From contig JBDTLH010000369.1 of the NCBI GenBank assembly GCA_039934875.1, positions 1 to 29,621 on the forward strand: a stretch of 29,621 bases of DNA, given 5' to 3'. The translations under genes and the position numbers were made by a program. This document shows, in pieces, positions 17,121-25,529 of this stretch. The DNA is from JBDTLH01 sp039934875 (GTDB lineage Bacteria; Acidobacteriota; Terriglobia; Terriglobales; Acidobacteriaceae). Below the pieces are notes generated by a model. The model was not told the origin of the DNA. It saw only the letters and a program-made list of their open reading frames with translations, and did no database searches. The first letter of the stretch is position 1; each line of letters opens with the position of its first letter.

Positions 17121-17789
17121 ATGCTTCTGGTGTCGCTACTCGTCCCGATTGTCCTAGCTGCCGCGCTATTTGCATGGTATTGCTGGTGCTTGCGGCAGTA
17201 TCGGGGCCGTGCCGCTGAACTTCTAGGCTGGATCGAGAGCACACTGGGCGCACCTGCGGATTTTTCGTCGATCGAGTGGCTGGGACCCTCAAAGTTTCGT
17301 GTTGCGCTGCGGGTGGCTCCAGAAAGCGTGTTTCGTCGCGCAGCCGTACTAGTCAAGCTGGTTCCACGTGAATTGCCGCATCATTGGGGCCATTGGGTAT
17401 GGAGTGGCGAAGAGGAGACCGCGAGCTTCGAAGCCGACTTTGAGGTTGCGCCAAAAATCGATATAAGGCTGCACACTCTGAAGTTGTTCGCTAGGACTCG
17501 CCCCGATCTAGAACCGATAGGCAAGGGGTGGCAATTCGACCAGGTAGTTCCGTTGGTCATCACTACGCGCGAAGAGTGGCAGCGCGAAGTAAAAGGAGTG
17601 GTGACATCTCTACTGCACATCAAACAAAAGCAGTTTTTGAGTCTGCGCCTGGAGCCGAACTCCCCACATTATGTGGTAACGTTGCCGCTGGGCGCGATTT
17701 CTCCTGAGTGCGAGACAAGGCTGCAAGTGGCGAGCACTATCCGGGAGCTGGCGGTTGAGGCTTCGAGCTATCACGGATTAAATTATTAG
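17121..17789 (+). CDS. Unrecognised membrane-anchored protein
   Basis: I do not recognise this 222-residue protein. The first 20 or so residues are strongly hydrophobic and are followed by WCWCLRQYRGR, so an N-terminal membrane anchor with a basic cytoplasmic flank is likely, leaving a soluble domain of about 190 residues inside the cell. That domain alternates short hydrophobic and charged strands, suggesting a beta-rich fold, and includes a tryptophan/histidine cluster HHWGHWVW (87-94). There is no cysteine pair, nucleotide loop or catalytic motif that I can name. A GAAGGG sits 8 bases before the ATG, which supports real translation, and codon use resembles its neighbours. It has its own 175-base upstream region shared divergently with tRNA-Gly, and meets the reductase gene tail to tail with 30 bases between. 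Confidence 0.7.
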   Translation: MLLVSLLVPIVLAAALFAWYCWCLRQYRGRAAELLGWIESTLGAPADFSSIEWLGPSKFRVALRVAPESVFRRAAVLVKLVPRELPHHWGHWVWSGEEETASFEADFEVAPKIDIRLHTLKLFARTRPDLEPIGKGWQFDQVVPLVITTREEWQREVKGVVTSLLHIKQKQFLSLRLEPNSPHYVVTLPLGAISPECETRLQVASTIRELAVEASSYHGLNY

Positions 17790-17819
17790 AGGCGCCTGCC
17801 GGGGAAGTGTGAGCTTAAC

Positions 17820-18686
17820 CTAGCTACTCAGGCTGGCCATTTTTTCAAGAACGGTGATGGTGGCGGCGTAGTCGTCGTCGTCGTGTCCGTTCCGGGCGCA
17901 TTCGGTGTAGATTTTTTCGACGGCTTCGGTGCCGGGAAGTTGAACGCCGACTTCCTTCGCGGCTTCGAGCATAAGGCGGAGATCTTTATGCATGAGGCGC
18001 AATGGGAAGTTGGGCGTGAAGTCTTGCGCCAAGATCACCGGTAACTTGTACTCGGCAACTCCCGAGCGCAGCATGGATGCCATGATCAGTTCGCTTAACT
18101 TTTCTGGTGCAACGCCCAGCTTGCGCGCAAGTACCAGGCCCTCCGCGAGACCCTCGTAGATCAGCCCGATATTGAGGTTCATGCAGATTTTCGCGGCAAC
18201 GCCCTTGCCCTGCTCTCCCACTCGCACCACCTTTTTGCCCATAGCAGCGAAGAGCGGGTGAAGTTTCTCCAGTACATTCTCGCTTCCGCCGACAATGAAA
18301 ATGAGCTCTCCATTCTCTGCGCCTGTTTTCGATCCGGTCACCGGAACATCCACATATTCAATGCCCTTGGCCCGAAGTTGTTGCGCAAAACGCAAGCTGG
18401 CGGATGGCAGAATGGTGGAAGAATCGGCGATGATGGCGCCGGATTTCAACGCGTCTGCTACACTGCCGCTGCCAAAGAGTACATCTTCGACGGCGTTGGT
18501 ATCGGAAACACAAAACCAGATCACCTCCGCGTCATGCACGGCGGCCGCGGCGGTAGATGCCGCAACTGCCCCCCCGACTGCCCTGCCCGGCGAGCGGTTC
18601 CAGGTGGTGACCTGGTGTCCGGCTTTGACGAGGTTGGCGGCCATGGGAGCGCCCATGATGCCAAGCCCTAGGAACGCAATGCGCAT
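17820..18686 (-). CDS. NADP-dependent beta-hydroxyacid dehydrogenase, GLYR/succinic semialdehyde reductase type
   Basis: A 288-residue member of the 3-hydroxyisobutyrate dehydrogenase family. The Rossmann loop is GLGIMG (7-12); WNRS at 29-32 places an Arg where NADP-using members bind the 2'-phosphate. The substrate loop reads DVPVTGSKTGAENGEL, close to the PVSGSK-P-A form of glyoxylate/succinic semialdehyde reductases (GLYR1, bacterial GHB dehydrogenases) rather than the PVSGG form of GarR or HIBADH. The catalytic lysine is K166 in GVAAKICMN. It would reduce glyoxylate to glycolate or succinic semialdehyde to 4-hydroxybutyrate in the cytoplasm; tartronate semialdehyde is possible. It lies downstream of dps with a terminator-like hairpin between, and shares the region with glcDEF and glycerate kinase. 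The family is certain, the substrate is not. Confidence 0.85.
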   Translation of the reverse strand: MRIAFLGLGIMGAPMAANLVKAGHQVTTWNRSPGRAVGGAVAASTAAAAVHDAEVIWFCVSDTNAVEDVLFGSGSVADALKSGAIIADSSTILPSASLRFAQQLRAKGIEYVDVPVTGSKTGAENGELIFIVGGSENVLEKLHPLFAAMGKKVVRVGEQGKGVAAKICMNLNIGLIYEGLAEGLVLARKLGVAPEKLSELIMASMLRSGVAEYKLPVILAQDFTPNFPLRLMHKDLRLMLEAAKEVGVQLPGTEAVEKIYTECARNGHDDDDYAATITVLEKMASLSS

Positions 18687-18727
18687 GTCTTCTCCGTCGC
18701 AGTACTAAGCAAATCACAAGATTACCG

Positions 18728-18758
18728 CAAAAAGTAAAACTCCGGAGGGTCATTCCGG
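18728..18758 (-). terminator. Possible intrinsic terminator after dps
   Basis: Read on the minus strand, CCGGA, a 7-base loop and TCCGG form a 5-bp stem, followed by AG and a T-rich run TTTTACTTTTT. It lies about 30 bases past the dps stop and before the reductase gene. The stem is short, so termination may be partial. Confidence 0.45.
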
Positions 18759-18787
18759 CGATCTCGACAACAACTTGCCAGGTTAAC

Positions 18788-19348
18788 TTACTGCGAGTCG
18801 CCGGATTCGAGGTGGGACTCAAGAAAGTAGAGGTCCTGTTCTACAACGATAATCATTTGATTGAAGAAGTCATGAGTAGGATCGTCTCCCGCATTGTCGA
18901 CCTCTTCTGAGACGTCGCGCAAAGCCTTCGCGTAATTGGCGAGCGCTGCGCTCAGAGATTTCAGATGGTCGGGTCCGCTGATCGCTTCCACCTTGTATTC
19001 AGGAAGCCGTGAGCTGGTCGCCGCCTGGCGAACGGTGGCGTTGGCCACCCCGCCCAGGGCAGTGATACGCTCAGCTATTTCGTCGACCTGGCCCTCGACG
19101 TCTTCCGCGATTTTATCGAAGAGCAGGTGAAGCTGGTAGAAATTAAGACCTTTTACATTCCAGTGTGCGAATTTTATTTGTGAGTACATGTCGAACGCTT
19201 CCGCCAAACTCACGTTCAACAGATCAACCACCTTCTTTTTCACAACATCAGAGAGCGCGACCCGGTTTTTATACATTCTGCTTATTATTTTTGTGTCAGC
19301 GCTGACCGGCCCGTGAAGAGGCATTTCTTTTACATTCTTCTGCGACAT
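18788..19348 (-). CDS. dps: Dps-family DNA-protecting ferritin
   Basis: Dps forms a 12-subunit shell that oxidises and stores iron using peroxide and protects DNA in stress or stationary phase. The 186-residue protein has the complete inter-subunit ferroxidase site: H62, H74, D78, D89 and E93, with the same spacing as H51, H63, D67, D78 and E82 of E. coli Dps, in AHWNVKGLNF and DEIAERI. A lysine-bearing N-terminal tail (with KKK at 37-39) of about 45 residues precedes helix A and may touch DNA. The start at 19348 is fixed by GGAGG six bases upstream; a second ATG two codons earlier touches that site, and the longer open frame to 19780 is an overlap with yyaL. It follows the yyaL-like gene by 56 bases, perhaps in one unit. 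Confidence 0.93.
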   Translation of the reverse strand: MSQKNVKEMPLHGPVSADTKIISRMYKNRVALSDVVKKKVVDLLNVSLAEAFDMYSQIKFAHWNVKGLNFYQLHLLFDKIAEDVEGQVDEIAERITALGGVANATVRQAATSSRLPEYKVEAISGPDHLKSLSAALANYAKALRDVSEEVDNAGDDPTHDFFNQMIIVVEQDLYFLESHLESGDSQ

Positions 19349-19354
19349 TTGCAT

Positions 19355-19359
19355 CCTCC
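19355..19359 (-). promoter_or_regulatory. Ribosome binding site GGAGG of dps
   Basis: Minus-strand GGAGG with 6 bases before the ATG at 19348. It decides between the two nearby ATG codons and rejects the far upstream starts. Confidence 0.7.
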
Positions 19360-19404
19360 GTAACAATGGAATGGATGTTCTACGTATGCGATGAGATGCA
19401 GAGC

Positions 19405-21549
19405 TTAGACACGTTGGATGCGACCGGCTCGCAAAGAATTCGCCAGTTCCAGCTTCAATTCCCCGGGATCGTACAGGGGAGGGCGACAGGAGTGCCCGGA
19501 GCACAAGAGAGCCACGGTATTTGGGGAGCCGGCAAGGGACGCAATCGTTTCCCTGAGCGCGAGCGGAAGCCGCTGTATTTGGGCAACATTCTTGATGTGC
19601 AATAGCGATGAATCTGTGGACCAGAAGCCACGTGCGACGTCGAGCATCTCTGCGGCAATCTGATCTCCACCTATGATCAGCAGAGCGGTATGCTCGCCCA
19701 GCACATGAGCGAGCGCGAGCCCGTAGGTGGAGGCGAAGTATCCGAAGTGCTCGACGACGCCGGCGAACGCCTCCAGACACTTCTCCGCAATGAGGCGATA
19801 CTTGGCGTCCCCGCCATAGGAATAGAGCCGAGAGAGTGCGATGGCGGCACTCGGGTTTCCCGCCGGCGTTGGAGTGTCTTGTAGTGGTTTGCGCTGCGCG
19901 GTGAGTGCCCCAATTTGCCTGACGGCACTGTTGCCGGTATCGAAGAAGCCTTGCCCCGTGGAATCATGGAATCTGGCGATCATTGCATCAGCGATCTGCA
20001 GCGCGGCCTCATAGTATTTGGCCTCAGCGGTGGCTTCAAAAGCATCGAGGCAAGCGTTCGCGGTGAAGGCATAGTCATCGAGCACCCCGGCAATGGGTTG
20101 CAGGGGAACTGCGCCATCGGCGTAGGCTATGACGTGGACGAGACCGTCGGCCACGGACCAGCCACTGCGCAAAATGCGATCCAGGCTTCTAAGAGCGAAG
20201 ATCTGACAATCCTCACGGCCAAGAGCTCCAGCGGCAGATAGATAGGCTGAGATACAAAGCGCATTCCAACTCGCATAGATTGTTTTGTCGATGAACGGAG
20301 TAGGGCGCCGGGCGCGGGTATCAAGCAGCTTGCGCTTGATTATGCTTAACTTCTGACGTACTGCTTGCGGGTCAAGCTCAAAGCGGGTAGCGAGTTGCTC
20401 AATCGTAGAGGAGACGAAGAGCACGTTTTTCAGAGGGTTGTGGTGCATTTCGCCGACCGGTTCAACGTCATAGTAGGCGGCAGCAAGCCCCGCTTCGAGC
20501 GGATCGGGCAGCGCAGCCCGCAGTTCCTCCAGTGTCCAGGTGAAATAATCGCCATCATCCTCAAGAGTGATGTCGGCATCTTGCGAGGCATAGAAGCCGC
20601 CGCTCTCGCGATCGCTGAGCACGCTGTCCATCCAGCGCATTATGTCATTAGCAACACCCGCATAGAATCCGTCGCCTAGCGCCCGATAGGCATGGACATA
20701 ATTTTTCAACAGTTCGGAGTTGTCATACGACATTTTTTCGAAATGCGGCACGATCCATTTATCATCCACGGAGTAGCGATGGAAACCTCCGCCGAGTTGG
20801 TCATAGACTCCGCCCTGCGCCATCTTCCTCAAGGTGGTTTCGATCACCGTCTTCAATTCTTGATCACGGGAGCGCGCGAAGCTGTCAATCAACAGGTCAA
20901 GCGCAGAGGGGTGCGGAAACTTGGGCTGAGTTCCGAATCCGCCATGCACTGGATCAAACTGCTTCACTGCCGATCGCACTAGATTGTCAATCATTTCGGG
21001 ATTGATTGGGCCGGTGTGCCCGGCAAACGACTCGCCGCGGGAGATCGCTGCCATCACTCCTTGCGCCGATTCTTCGATTTCGCCTCCTTTTTCGTGAAAA
21101 GCTTGGGCGAGAGTGAGCAACACGCGCTTAAAGCCCGCACGCCCGTGACTGTCTTCGGGCGGAAAATATGTCCCGCCGAAAAATGGTCGGCCGTCGCTGG
21201 TCAGGAATGCGGTGAGGGGCCAGCCGCCCTGACCGCTGATTGCCTGCACGGCGGCTTGATAGCGGCTGTCCACGTCAGGACGCTCATCCCGATCTATTTT
21301 GACCGCAATGTAGTGCTGATTGATGATGGCTGCGATCTCGGGGTCATCGTAAGACTCGCGGTCCATGACGTGGCACCAATGGCACCATACCGCTCCGACA
21401 TCGAGGAGCACCGGTTTATTCTCGCGCTGCGCCAAGGCGAACACTGCTTCGCCCCATTCGTTCCATTGCACCGGCTGATGCATTGCCGAACGAAGGTATG
21501 CGGAAGAAGCATGCTGAAGTGCGTTGAGGTTTTCGCTCTTGTCGCTCAT
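19405..21549 (-). CDS. YyaL/SPATA20-type thioredoxin-domain protein (DUF255)
   Basis: A 714-residue protein of the COG1331 family. The N-terminal thioredoxin-like domain (about 1-165) carries C56-H-W-C59 in GAVWCHWCHVMDRES and ends at GGWPLTAFLTSDGRPFFGGTY, all diagnostic. The rest is an alpha/alpha-barrel like that of glycosidases and epimerases, with GGVYDQLGGGFHRYSVD and WIVPHFEKMSYDN, both highly conserved. No signal peptide is seen, so it is cytoplasmic. The biochemical role of the family is unsettled; redox or sugar-related functions have been proposed. It starts 4 bases after the M20 peptidase stop and is followed by dps. Length and motifs are complete. Confidence 0.92.
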   Translation of the reverse strand: MSDKSENLNALQHASSAYLRSAMHQPVQWNEWGEAVFALAQRENKPVLLDVGAVWCHWCHVMDRESYDDPEIAAIINQHYIAVKIDRDERPDVDSRYQAAVQAISGQGGWPLTAFLTSDGRPFFGGTYFPPEDSHGRAGFKRVLLTLAQAFHEKGGEIEESAQGVMAAISRGESFAGHTGPINPEMIDNLVRSAVKQFDPVHGGFGTQPKFPHPSALDLLIDSFARSRDQELKTVIETTLRKMAQGGVYDQLGGGFHRYSVDDKWIVPHFEKMSYDNSELLKNYVHAYRALGDGFYAGVANDIMRWMDSVLSDRESGGFYASQDADITLEDDGDYFTWTLEELRAALPDPLEAGLAAAYYDVEPVGEMHHNPLKNVLFVSSTIEQLATRFELDPQAVRQKLSIIKRKLLDTRARRPTPFIDKTIYASWNALCISAYLSAAGALGREDCQIFALRSLDRILRSGWSVADGLVHVIAYADGAVPLQPIAGVLDDYAFTANACLDAFEATAEAKYYEAALQIADAMIARFHDSTGQGFFDTGNSAVRQIGALTAQRKPLQDTPTPAGNPSAAIALSRLYSYGGDAKYRLIAEKCLEAFAGVVEHFGYFASTYGLALAHVLGEHTALLIIGGDQIAAEMLDVARGFWSTDSSLLHIKNVAQIQRLPLALRETIASLAGSPNTVALLCSGHSCRPPLYDPGELKLELANSLRAGRIQRV

Positions 21550-21553
21550 GGTT

Positions 21554-22558
21554 TCAGGATAACAATTGCTTTGCTACCCTGACGTAAAGGTCGACGGCGT
21601 CGAACAACTCGCGTTTGCTGAGGAATTCTCGCGTGGTGTGTGCCACGTGGATCGATCCCGGACCCAGCAGCACCGGCTCTCCCCAATTGGTGAGCGCGGG
21701 AATGTCTGTGGTGAAGGCGGCAAGCATGGTAGGAAGACCATCGATCTCTCGCAATTTTACAAACGGAATCTCCAGCGTGACATCGGCTGTCGCAAGCTCA
21801 CCGACGGCAGAGAGTATCTGCTCGCGCAGACCGACGGAGCCCCCGACCAGGCGGTAGAGCAACTCAGCGTGAGCCTGATCGGGAATGACGTTGGGGGCGC
21901 GCCCGCCAGAAATCGTACCGATATTCATAGTGCACGGGCCGAATTCAGGATGTCGCGGAAGGTCCATCGCGATGAGCCTTTCCAATGCATGGACCAGTTT
22001 TTCAATTGCGGAATCTCCGAGATGCGGATAAGCAGAGTGCGCCATCCGGCCTGTGGCTTCGATTTCTACGCGTAGTGCGCCCTTGGAAGCGATGGCGATG
22101 CGATTGTCAGTGGGCTCTCCGTTGATAAGAAATCTGCTGCCACGGGGAAATTGGTTGGCGGTCCTGGCGCCGAGACTGTCGAGTTCTTCGCCGACCAGGA
22201 ACAGCAGTCCTACCTTGATGTCCATGTGCCGCAGCTGTTCGGCGGCCGCGATCTGGGCCGCAATAATACCCTTGGCATCGCATGATCCACGGCCGTAGAT
22301 TTTCTCGCCGTCTTCACGTGAGGCAATAAATGGCGGCACGGTGTCCATGTGAGTAGAGAGGACGAGGTCTGGCTGAGAAATGCCGAGGGGCAGGGCGAAC
22401 ACGTTAAAGCGCTGTGGGGTGCAAACAATTCTTTCTACGCCGTATCCGAGCTGCTCGAGCTGTTGCGCAAGCCACTCGCCTACTGCGCGCTCATTACCTG
22501 AGATGGATTCGATATCGATTAATGAGCGTGTGCAAGAGATTGGATCGTAAATCGCCAT
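21554..22558 (-). CDS. M20 metallopeptidase, acetylornithine deacetylase/DapE-like
   Basis: A 334-residue zinc amidohydrolase of family M20, the group of ArgE, DapE and carboxypeptidases, which remove acyl or amino-acid groups. Metal ligands are visible: H70 and D72 in STHMDTVP, the bridging D94 in YGRGSCDAKG, the catalytic pair E124-E125 in VGEELDS, and a C-terminal histidine in IHVAHT. The central lid domain (about 155-270) is present, with MAHSAYP and GGRAPNVIPDQA. It is somewhat shorter than ArgE (about 380), and the SC-DAKG form favours the acetylornithine deacetylase-like branch. No arginine or lysine genes flank it, so the substrate stays open. It reads into the yyaL-like gene with a 4-base gap. 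Upstream, 47 bases separate it from a divergent hydrolase. Confidence 0.85.
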   Translation of the reverse strand: MAIYDPISCTRSLIDIESISGNERAVGEWLAQQLEQLGYGVERIVCTPQRFNVFALPLGISQPDLVLSTHMDTVPPFIASREDGEKIYGRGSCDAKGIIAAQIAAAEQLRHMDIKVGLLFLVGEELDSLGARTANQFPRGSRFLINGEPTDNRIAIASKGALRVEIEATGRMAHSAYPHLGDSAIEKLVHALERLIAMDLPRHPEFGPCTMNIGTISGGRAPNVIPDQAHAELLYRLVGGSVGLREQILSAVGELATADVTLEIPFVKLREIDGLPTMLAAFTTDIPALTNWGEPVLLGPGSIHVAHTTREFLSKRELFDAVDLYVRVAKQLLS

Positions 22559-22605
22559 GAGCGTTCAGGATATCGCACCCGCTGTTTGATACTCTGAGTA
22601 GTTTT

Positions 22606-23247
22606 ATGTCGAATGAAATCCGATCTCTGTTTTTGTCCGGCACAGCAGGACGCCTTGAGGCGTTGCTAAATGCAGGAGACGTGGATGCGAAGTACGCGGC
22701 GGTGGTCAGCCATCCCCATCCGATGTTTGGCGGCACTATGCACAACAAGGTTGTTTATCATACGATGAAGGCGCTCAGTGGATTTGGGTTCCCTGTGCTG
22801 CGATTCAACTTCCGGGGCGCTGGATTGAGCGAAGGAGCGCACGATCAAGGGCAAGGCGAGATTGACGACGTCCGCACTGCGCTTGCTTTTATGCATGATG
22901 AGTTCAAGGTGCCGCTATTGTTTGCAGGATTTTCCTTCGGCGCTGCCACGGGATTGCGCGCCGCGTGTCCTGACCCGCGGGTCAAGGCCATGATTTCTCT
23001 GGGAACTCCAGTGGCGGTCCAAGGACGGGTTTACACGTATCATTTCCTTGAAAGCTGCGCCAAGCCGAAACTGTTCATCAGCGGGACCCGTGATGAGTAT
23101 GGCCCGATCGAGAAGCTGGAACAGGTCGTCGCCCGGTCGGCACCCCCAAAAGAGCTCGTTCTGGTGGAGGGAGCGGACCACTTTTTCGCCGGAAAACTCG
23201 ATATCATGCAGAAGGCGCTGGAAGATTGGGTAATGCCCCTTTTGTAA
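22606..23247 (+). CDS. Alpha/beta hydrolase (COG2945-like)
   Basis: A 213-residue compact alpha/beta hydrolase. The nucleophile elbow is GFSFG with S110; the triad is completed by D163 in SGTRDEYGP and H192 in EGADHFF. SHPHPMFGGTMHNKV near the start, with LRFNFRGAGLSEG, is typical of small COG2945-type hydrolases whose substrates are mostly unknown (esters or short acyl chains). No signal peptide, so it is cytoplasmic. The ATG lacks a clear ribosome site; a TGATACT about 15 bases upstream could be a -10 box in the 47-base divergent gap. The glycerate kinase gene starts 6 bases after its stop. Confidence 0.85.
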   Translation: MSNEIRSLFLSGTAGRLEALLNAGDVDAKYAAVVSHPHPMFGGTMHNKVVYHTMKALSGFGFPVLRFNFRGAGLSEGAHDQGQGEIDDVRTALAFMHDEFKVPLLFAGFSFGAATGLRAACPDPRVKAMISLGTPVAVQGRVYTYHFLESCAKPKLFISGTRDEYGPIEKLEQVVARSAPPKELVLVEGADHFFAGKLDIMQKALEDWVMPLL

Positions 23248-23253
23248 TGCCGT

Positions 23254-24549
23254 ATGAGTTCGCTCAAGCACATCGCGCGCGAGATATTTCTCCAGACCCT
23301 CAGCGAGTGCACGGTGGAAAGCGCGTTTGCCCGCAATGTGGATATCCGCAGCGGCGAGTTGCGGGTTTGCGATGCGCATTACGATCTCCGCCGCTACTCG
23401 AAGGTGCTGACAATAGCGGCAGGCAAGGCGGCACACGTTATGGCGGAGTCGCTATACGCAATAATCGGTGATCGCGCAGGCGGCATCATCGCGGCTTCCC
23501 ATGCTCCGGAAAGGGAGCTGCCAGGCTTTCGCTATTCCGTGGGTGGACATCCTCTGCCCAATGCCGAATCACTACGGGCCGGGGCGGAGATTATTGATGC
23601 TCTGCGGCTGCTTGACGAACAGTCGCTCGTAATTTATCTCATCAGCGGCGGCGCATCAGCGCTCATGGAAGTTCCCTTTGACGCTGAGCTTACGCTGGAG
23701 GACGTGATCGCGACATATCTCGCGTTGCTGCACAGCGGCGCATCCATCGCTGAAATGAATGCATTACGCAAGCATCTGTCAGCTGTAAAGGGTGGACGCA
23801 TGGCGCAGGCTGCGGTCCCTGCGCAACAAGTGTCCCTTTTGATTTCTGATGTGCCCGCATCGGCGCTCGATGCGCTGGCCTCGGGACCAACGATGCCGGA
23901 TCCAACCACGCGAGAAGATTGCTACGCGGTGGCGGAGCGCTATGGATTGGTGGCCCGCTTTCCGCCGCGAGTTCGGAAGCTGTTCGTTCAGCGTGCCCTG
24001 ACGGAGACGCCTAAATCGGGCGAGCCAGCGTTTGCCCGATCTCAGTGGCACACTCTGCTCTCATCAGAAGCGGTTCAGCAATCGGCGGCAGCCCACGCCT
24101 CGGCTGCCGGGTTCAAAGTTGAGATTGACAATACCTGCGATGACTGGGACTATGCGCGCGCCGCCGATTATCTACTCCACCGGCTTTCCTGCCTGCGAGC
24201 GCAACACCCAAGAGTTTGTATCGTCAACACCGGTGAGGTGACCGTCAGCATCCCGGCTGAACCCGGCCTGGGTGGACGGAACCAGCAGTTCGCGCTTTAC
24301 TGTGCGCGGAAGATTGCGGGGAAGCCGATCGCCGTCCTCAGCGCGGGAACTGATGGAATAGACGGCAACAGCGATGCCGCGGGCGCAATCGTCGATGGAA
24401 ATACTGTTATCGCGAGCGGCGCAGGGAAAATTCGTCAGGCGCTCGCCGAATTCAATGCAGGCCCGCTCTTGAACGCGCTCGGTGATGCGATCGTGATTGG
24501 GCATACCGGCAACAATTTGCGCGACCTCAGGATGCTGCTTGCGGAATAA
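23254..24549 (+). CDS. Glycerate 2-kinase, GckA/MOFRL family
   Basis: This 431-residue protein phosphorylates D-glycerate, in this family usually at the 2-hydroxyl to give 2-phosphoglycerate for lower glycolysis. N-terminal DUF4147 domain features are AAGKAAHVMA, SHAPERELPGFRY, GGHPLPNAES and ISGGASALMEVP (near residue 130), then LRKHLSAVKGGRMAQAA and ASGPTMPDPT. The C-terminal MOFRL domain has NTGEVTVSI, GGRNQQFAL and SAGTDGIDGNSDAAGA (about 361-376). Length is normal. It follows the hydrolase by 6 bases and meets the metallo-hydrolase gene end to end with a 23-base overlap of the coding regions. Nearness to glycolate oxidase genes fits a glycolate-to-glycerate route. Confidence 0.93.
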   Translation: MSSLKHIAREIFLQTLSECTVESAFARNVDIRSGELRVCDAHYDLRRYSKVLTIAAGKAAHVMAESLYAIIGDRAGGIIAASHAPERELPGFRYSVGGHPLPNAESLRAGAEIIDALRLLDEQSLVIYLISGGASALMEVPFDAELTLEDVIATYLALLHSGASIAEMNALRKHLSAVKGGRMAQAAVPAQQVSLLISDVPASALDALASGPTMPDPTTREDCYAVAERYGLVARFPPRVRKLFVQRALTETPKSGEPAFARSQWHTLLSSEAVQQSAAAHASAAGFKVEIDNTCDDWDYARAADYLLHRLSCLRAQHPRVCIVNTGEVTVSIPAEPGLGGRNQQFALYCARKIAGKPIAVLSAGTDGIDGNSDAAGAIVDGNTVIASGAGKIRQALAEFNAGPLLNALGDAIVIGHTGNNLRDLRMLLAE

Positions 24550-25492
24550 GTTCGCAATCCGGCATGCCTCCGGGGGCTGCAACTACGCGGCATTCCGGTG
24601 AAAACACCTGGGTGTCGCCCTCCGCCAGCACCAATATCCTGTCGCGGATTCCGAGATGCTCCGCGCCTGCCAACAGACGCTCCACAGGCTCCTCAATGGG
24701 TTCGCGCGAAAGCCGAAAGCTGCCATAGTGCATGGGAATGAACCATCGCGCGCCCATCTCCACGAAGCCGCGCAGCGCATCTTCAGGGCTTGCGTGAACG
24801 CTGCGGTATGACTCGGGGCTATACGCTCCAATGGGCAACAGCGCGATCTCGGGATGCAGGCGGCTGCCGATCTCTTGAAAGCCCTCAAAATACGCGGTAT
24901 CTCCCGCGTGATAGAGCGAATGTTCGCCAGCGCGCAGCACAAATCCGCCGTAGCCGCGATGAAAGTCTTTAATCATACGCGCACCCCAGTGACGCGACGG
25001 CACATGAGTGATTTCGAGGCATCCGTCTTCGGCCTGCAACTCGCGCTGCTCCCACCAATCCATCTCGATAATTTTCGGGAACCCCAAGTCCACAATCAAT
25101 TCGCCGACATTATGCGGCACGATCGCTACTGGCGCGCGTCCTGTGGCCCGCCGGGTGCGCCATACGATCTCGCGCAGCGAAGGTTTGTGCAGATGGTCCA
25201 TGTGCGCGTGGGTGATGAATATCGCGTCAATCCTCGGCAGGTCTTCCATGCGAACACCGGGCTTGCGCAACCGCTTGAGCAGCACCAGCCAGCTCGCATA
25301 ATTGGGATCGATCAGCACATTCAATCCGCTCATCTGAAGAAAAAAACCAGAATGGCCAATGAACGTGACACCCATATCCTTGCGCGAGGTAATCAACGGC
25401 TCGCGCTGCTCGCCTGTGCGTCGATGCATAACGGAATCTCTCGCCAGTTGCGAAAACTGCCGTGCTTTACGGCCCAATGAGACGTTGAGCAT
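24527..25492 (-). CDS. Metallo-beta-lactamase-fold hydrolase, NAPE-PLD/UlaG-like
   Basis: A 321-residue zinc hydrolase of the COG2220 type. Metal ligands are clear in HAHMDHLH (H95, H97, D99, H100), then SRHWGAR, HAGDTAYF and the terminal IPMHYGSF. The set ALLPIGAYSPES plus the spacing to PMHYGSF matches bacterial NAPE-phospholipase D-like enzymes more than UlaG lactonases, but the actual substrate of most bacterial members is unknown. About 40 residues precede the fold; a start at Met40 (MGVTFIGHSGF) would also give a full domain. It begins 37 bases after glcF on the same strand, so it is likely the last gene of the glcDEF message. Its 3' end overlaps glycerate kinase by 23 bases on the opposite strand. 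Confidence 0.85.
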   Translation of the reverse strand: MLNVSLGRKARQFSQLARDSVMHRRTGEQREPLITSRKDMGVTFIGHSGFFLQMSGLNVLIDPNYASWLVLLKRLRKPGVRMEDLPRIDAIFITHAHMDHLHKPSLREIVWRTRRATGRAPVAIVPHNVGELIVDLGFPKIIEMDWWEQRELQAEDGCLEITHVPSRHWGARMIKDFHRGYGGFVLRAGEHSLYHAGDTAYFEGFQEIGSRLHPEIALLPIGAYSPESYRSVHASPEDALRGFVEMGARWFIPMHYGSFRLSREPIEEPVERLLAGAEHLGIRDRILVLAEGDTQVFSPECRVVAAPGGMPDCELIPQAAS

Positions 25493-25529
25493 AAGTTCTT
25501 AGATGCATTCGCGCGCCACACGGCTTTCT

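Noticed and set aside
19349..19780. 144-residue upstream extension of Dps
   Set aside because: It overlaps the YyaL-like gene, is Arg-rich, and a good GGAGG site places the start at 19348.
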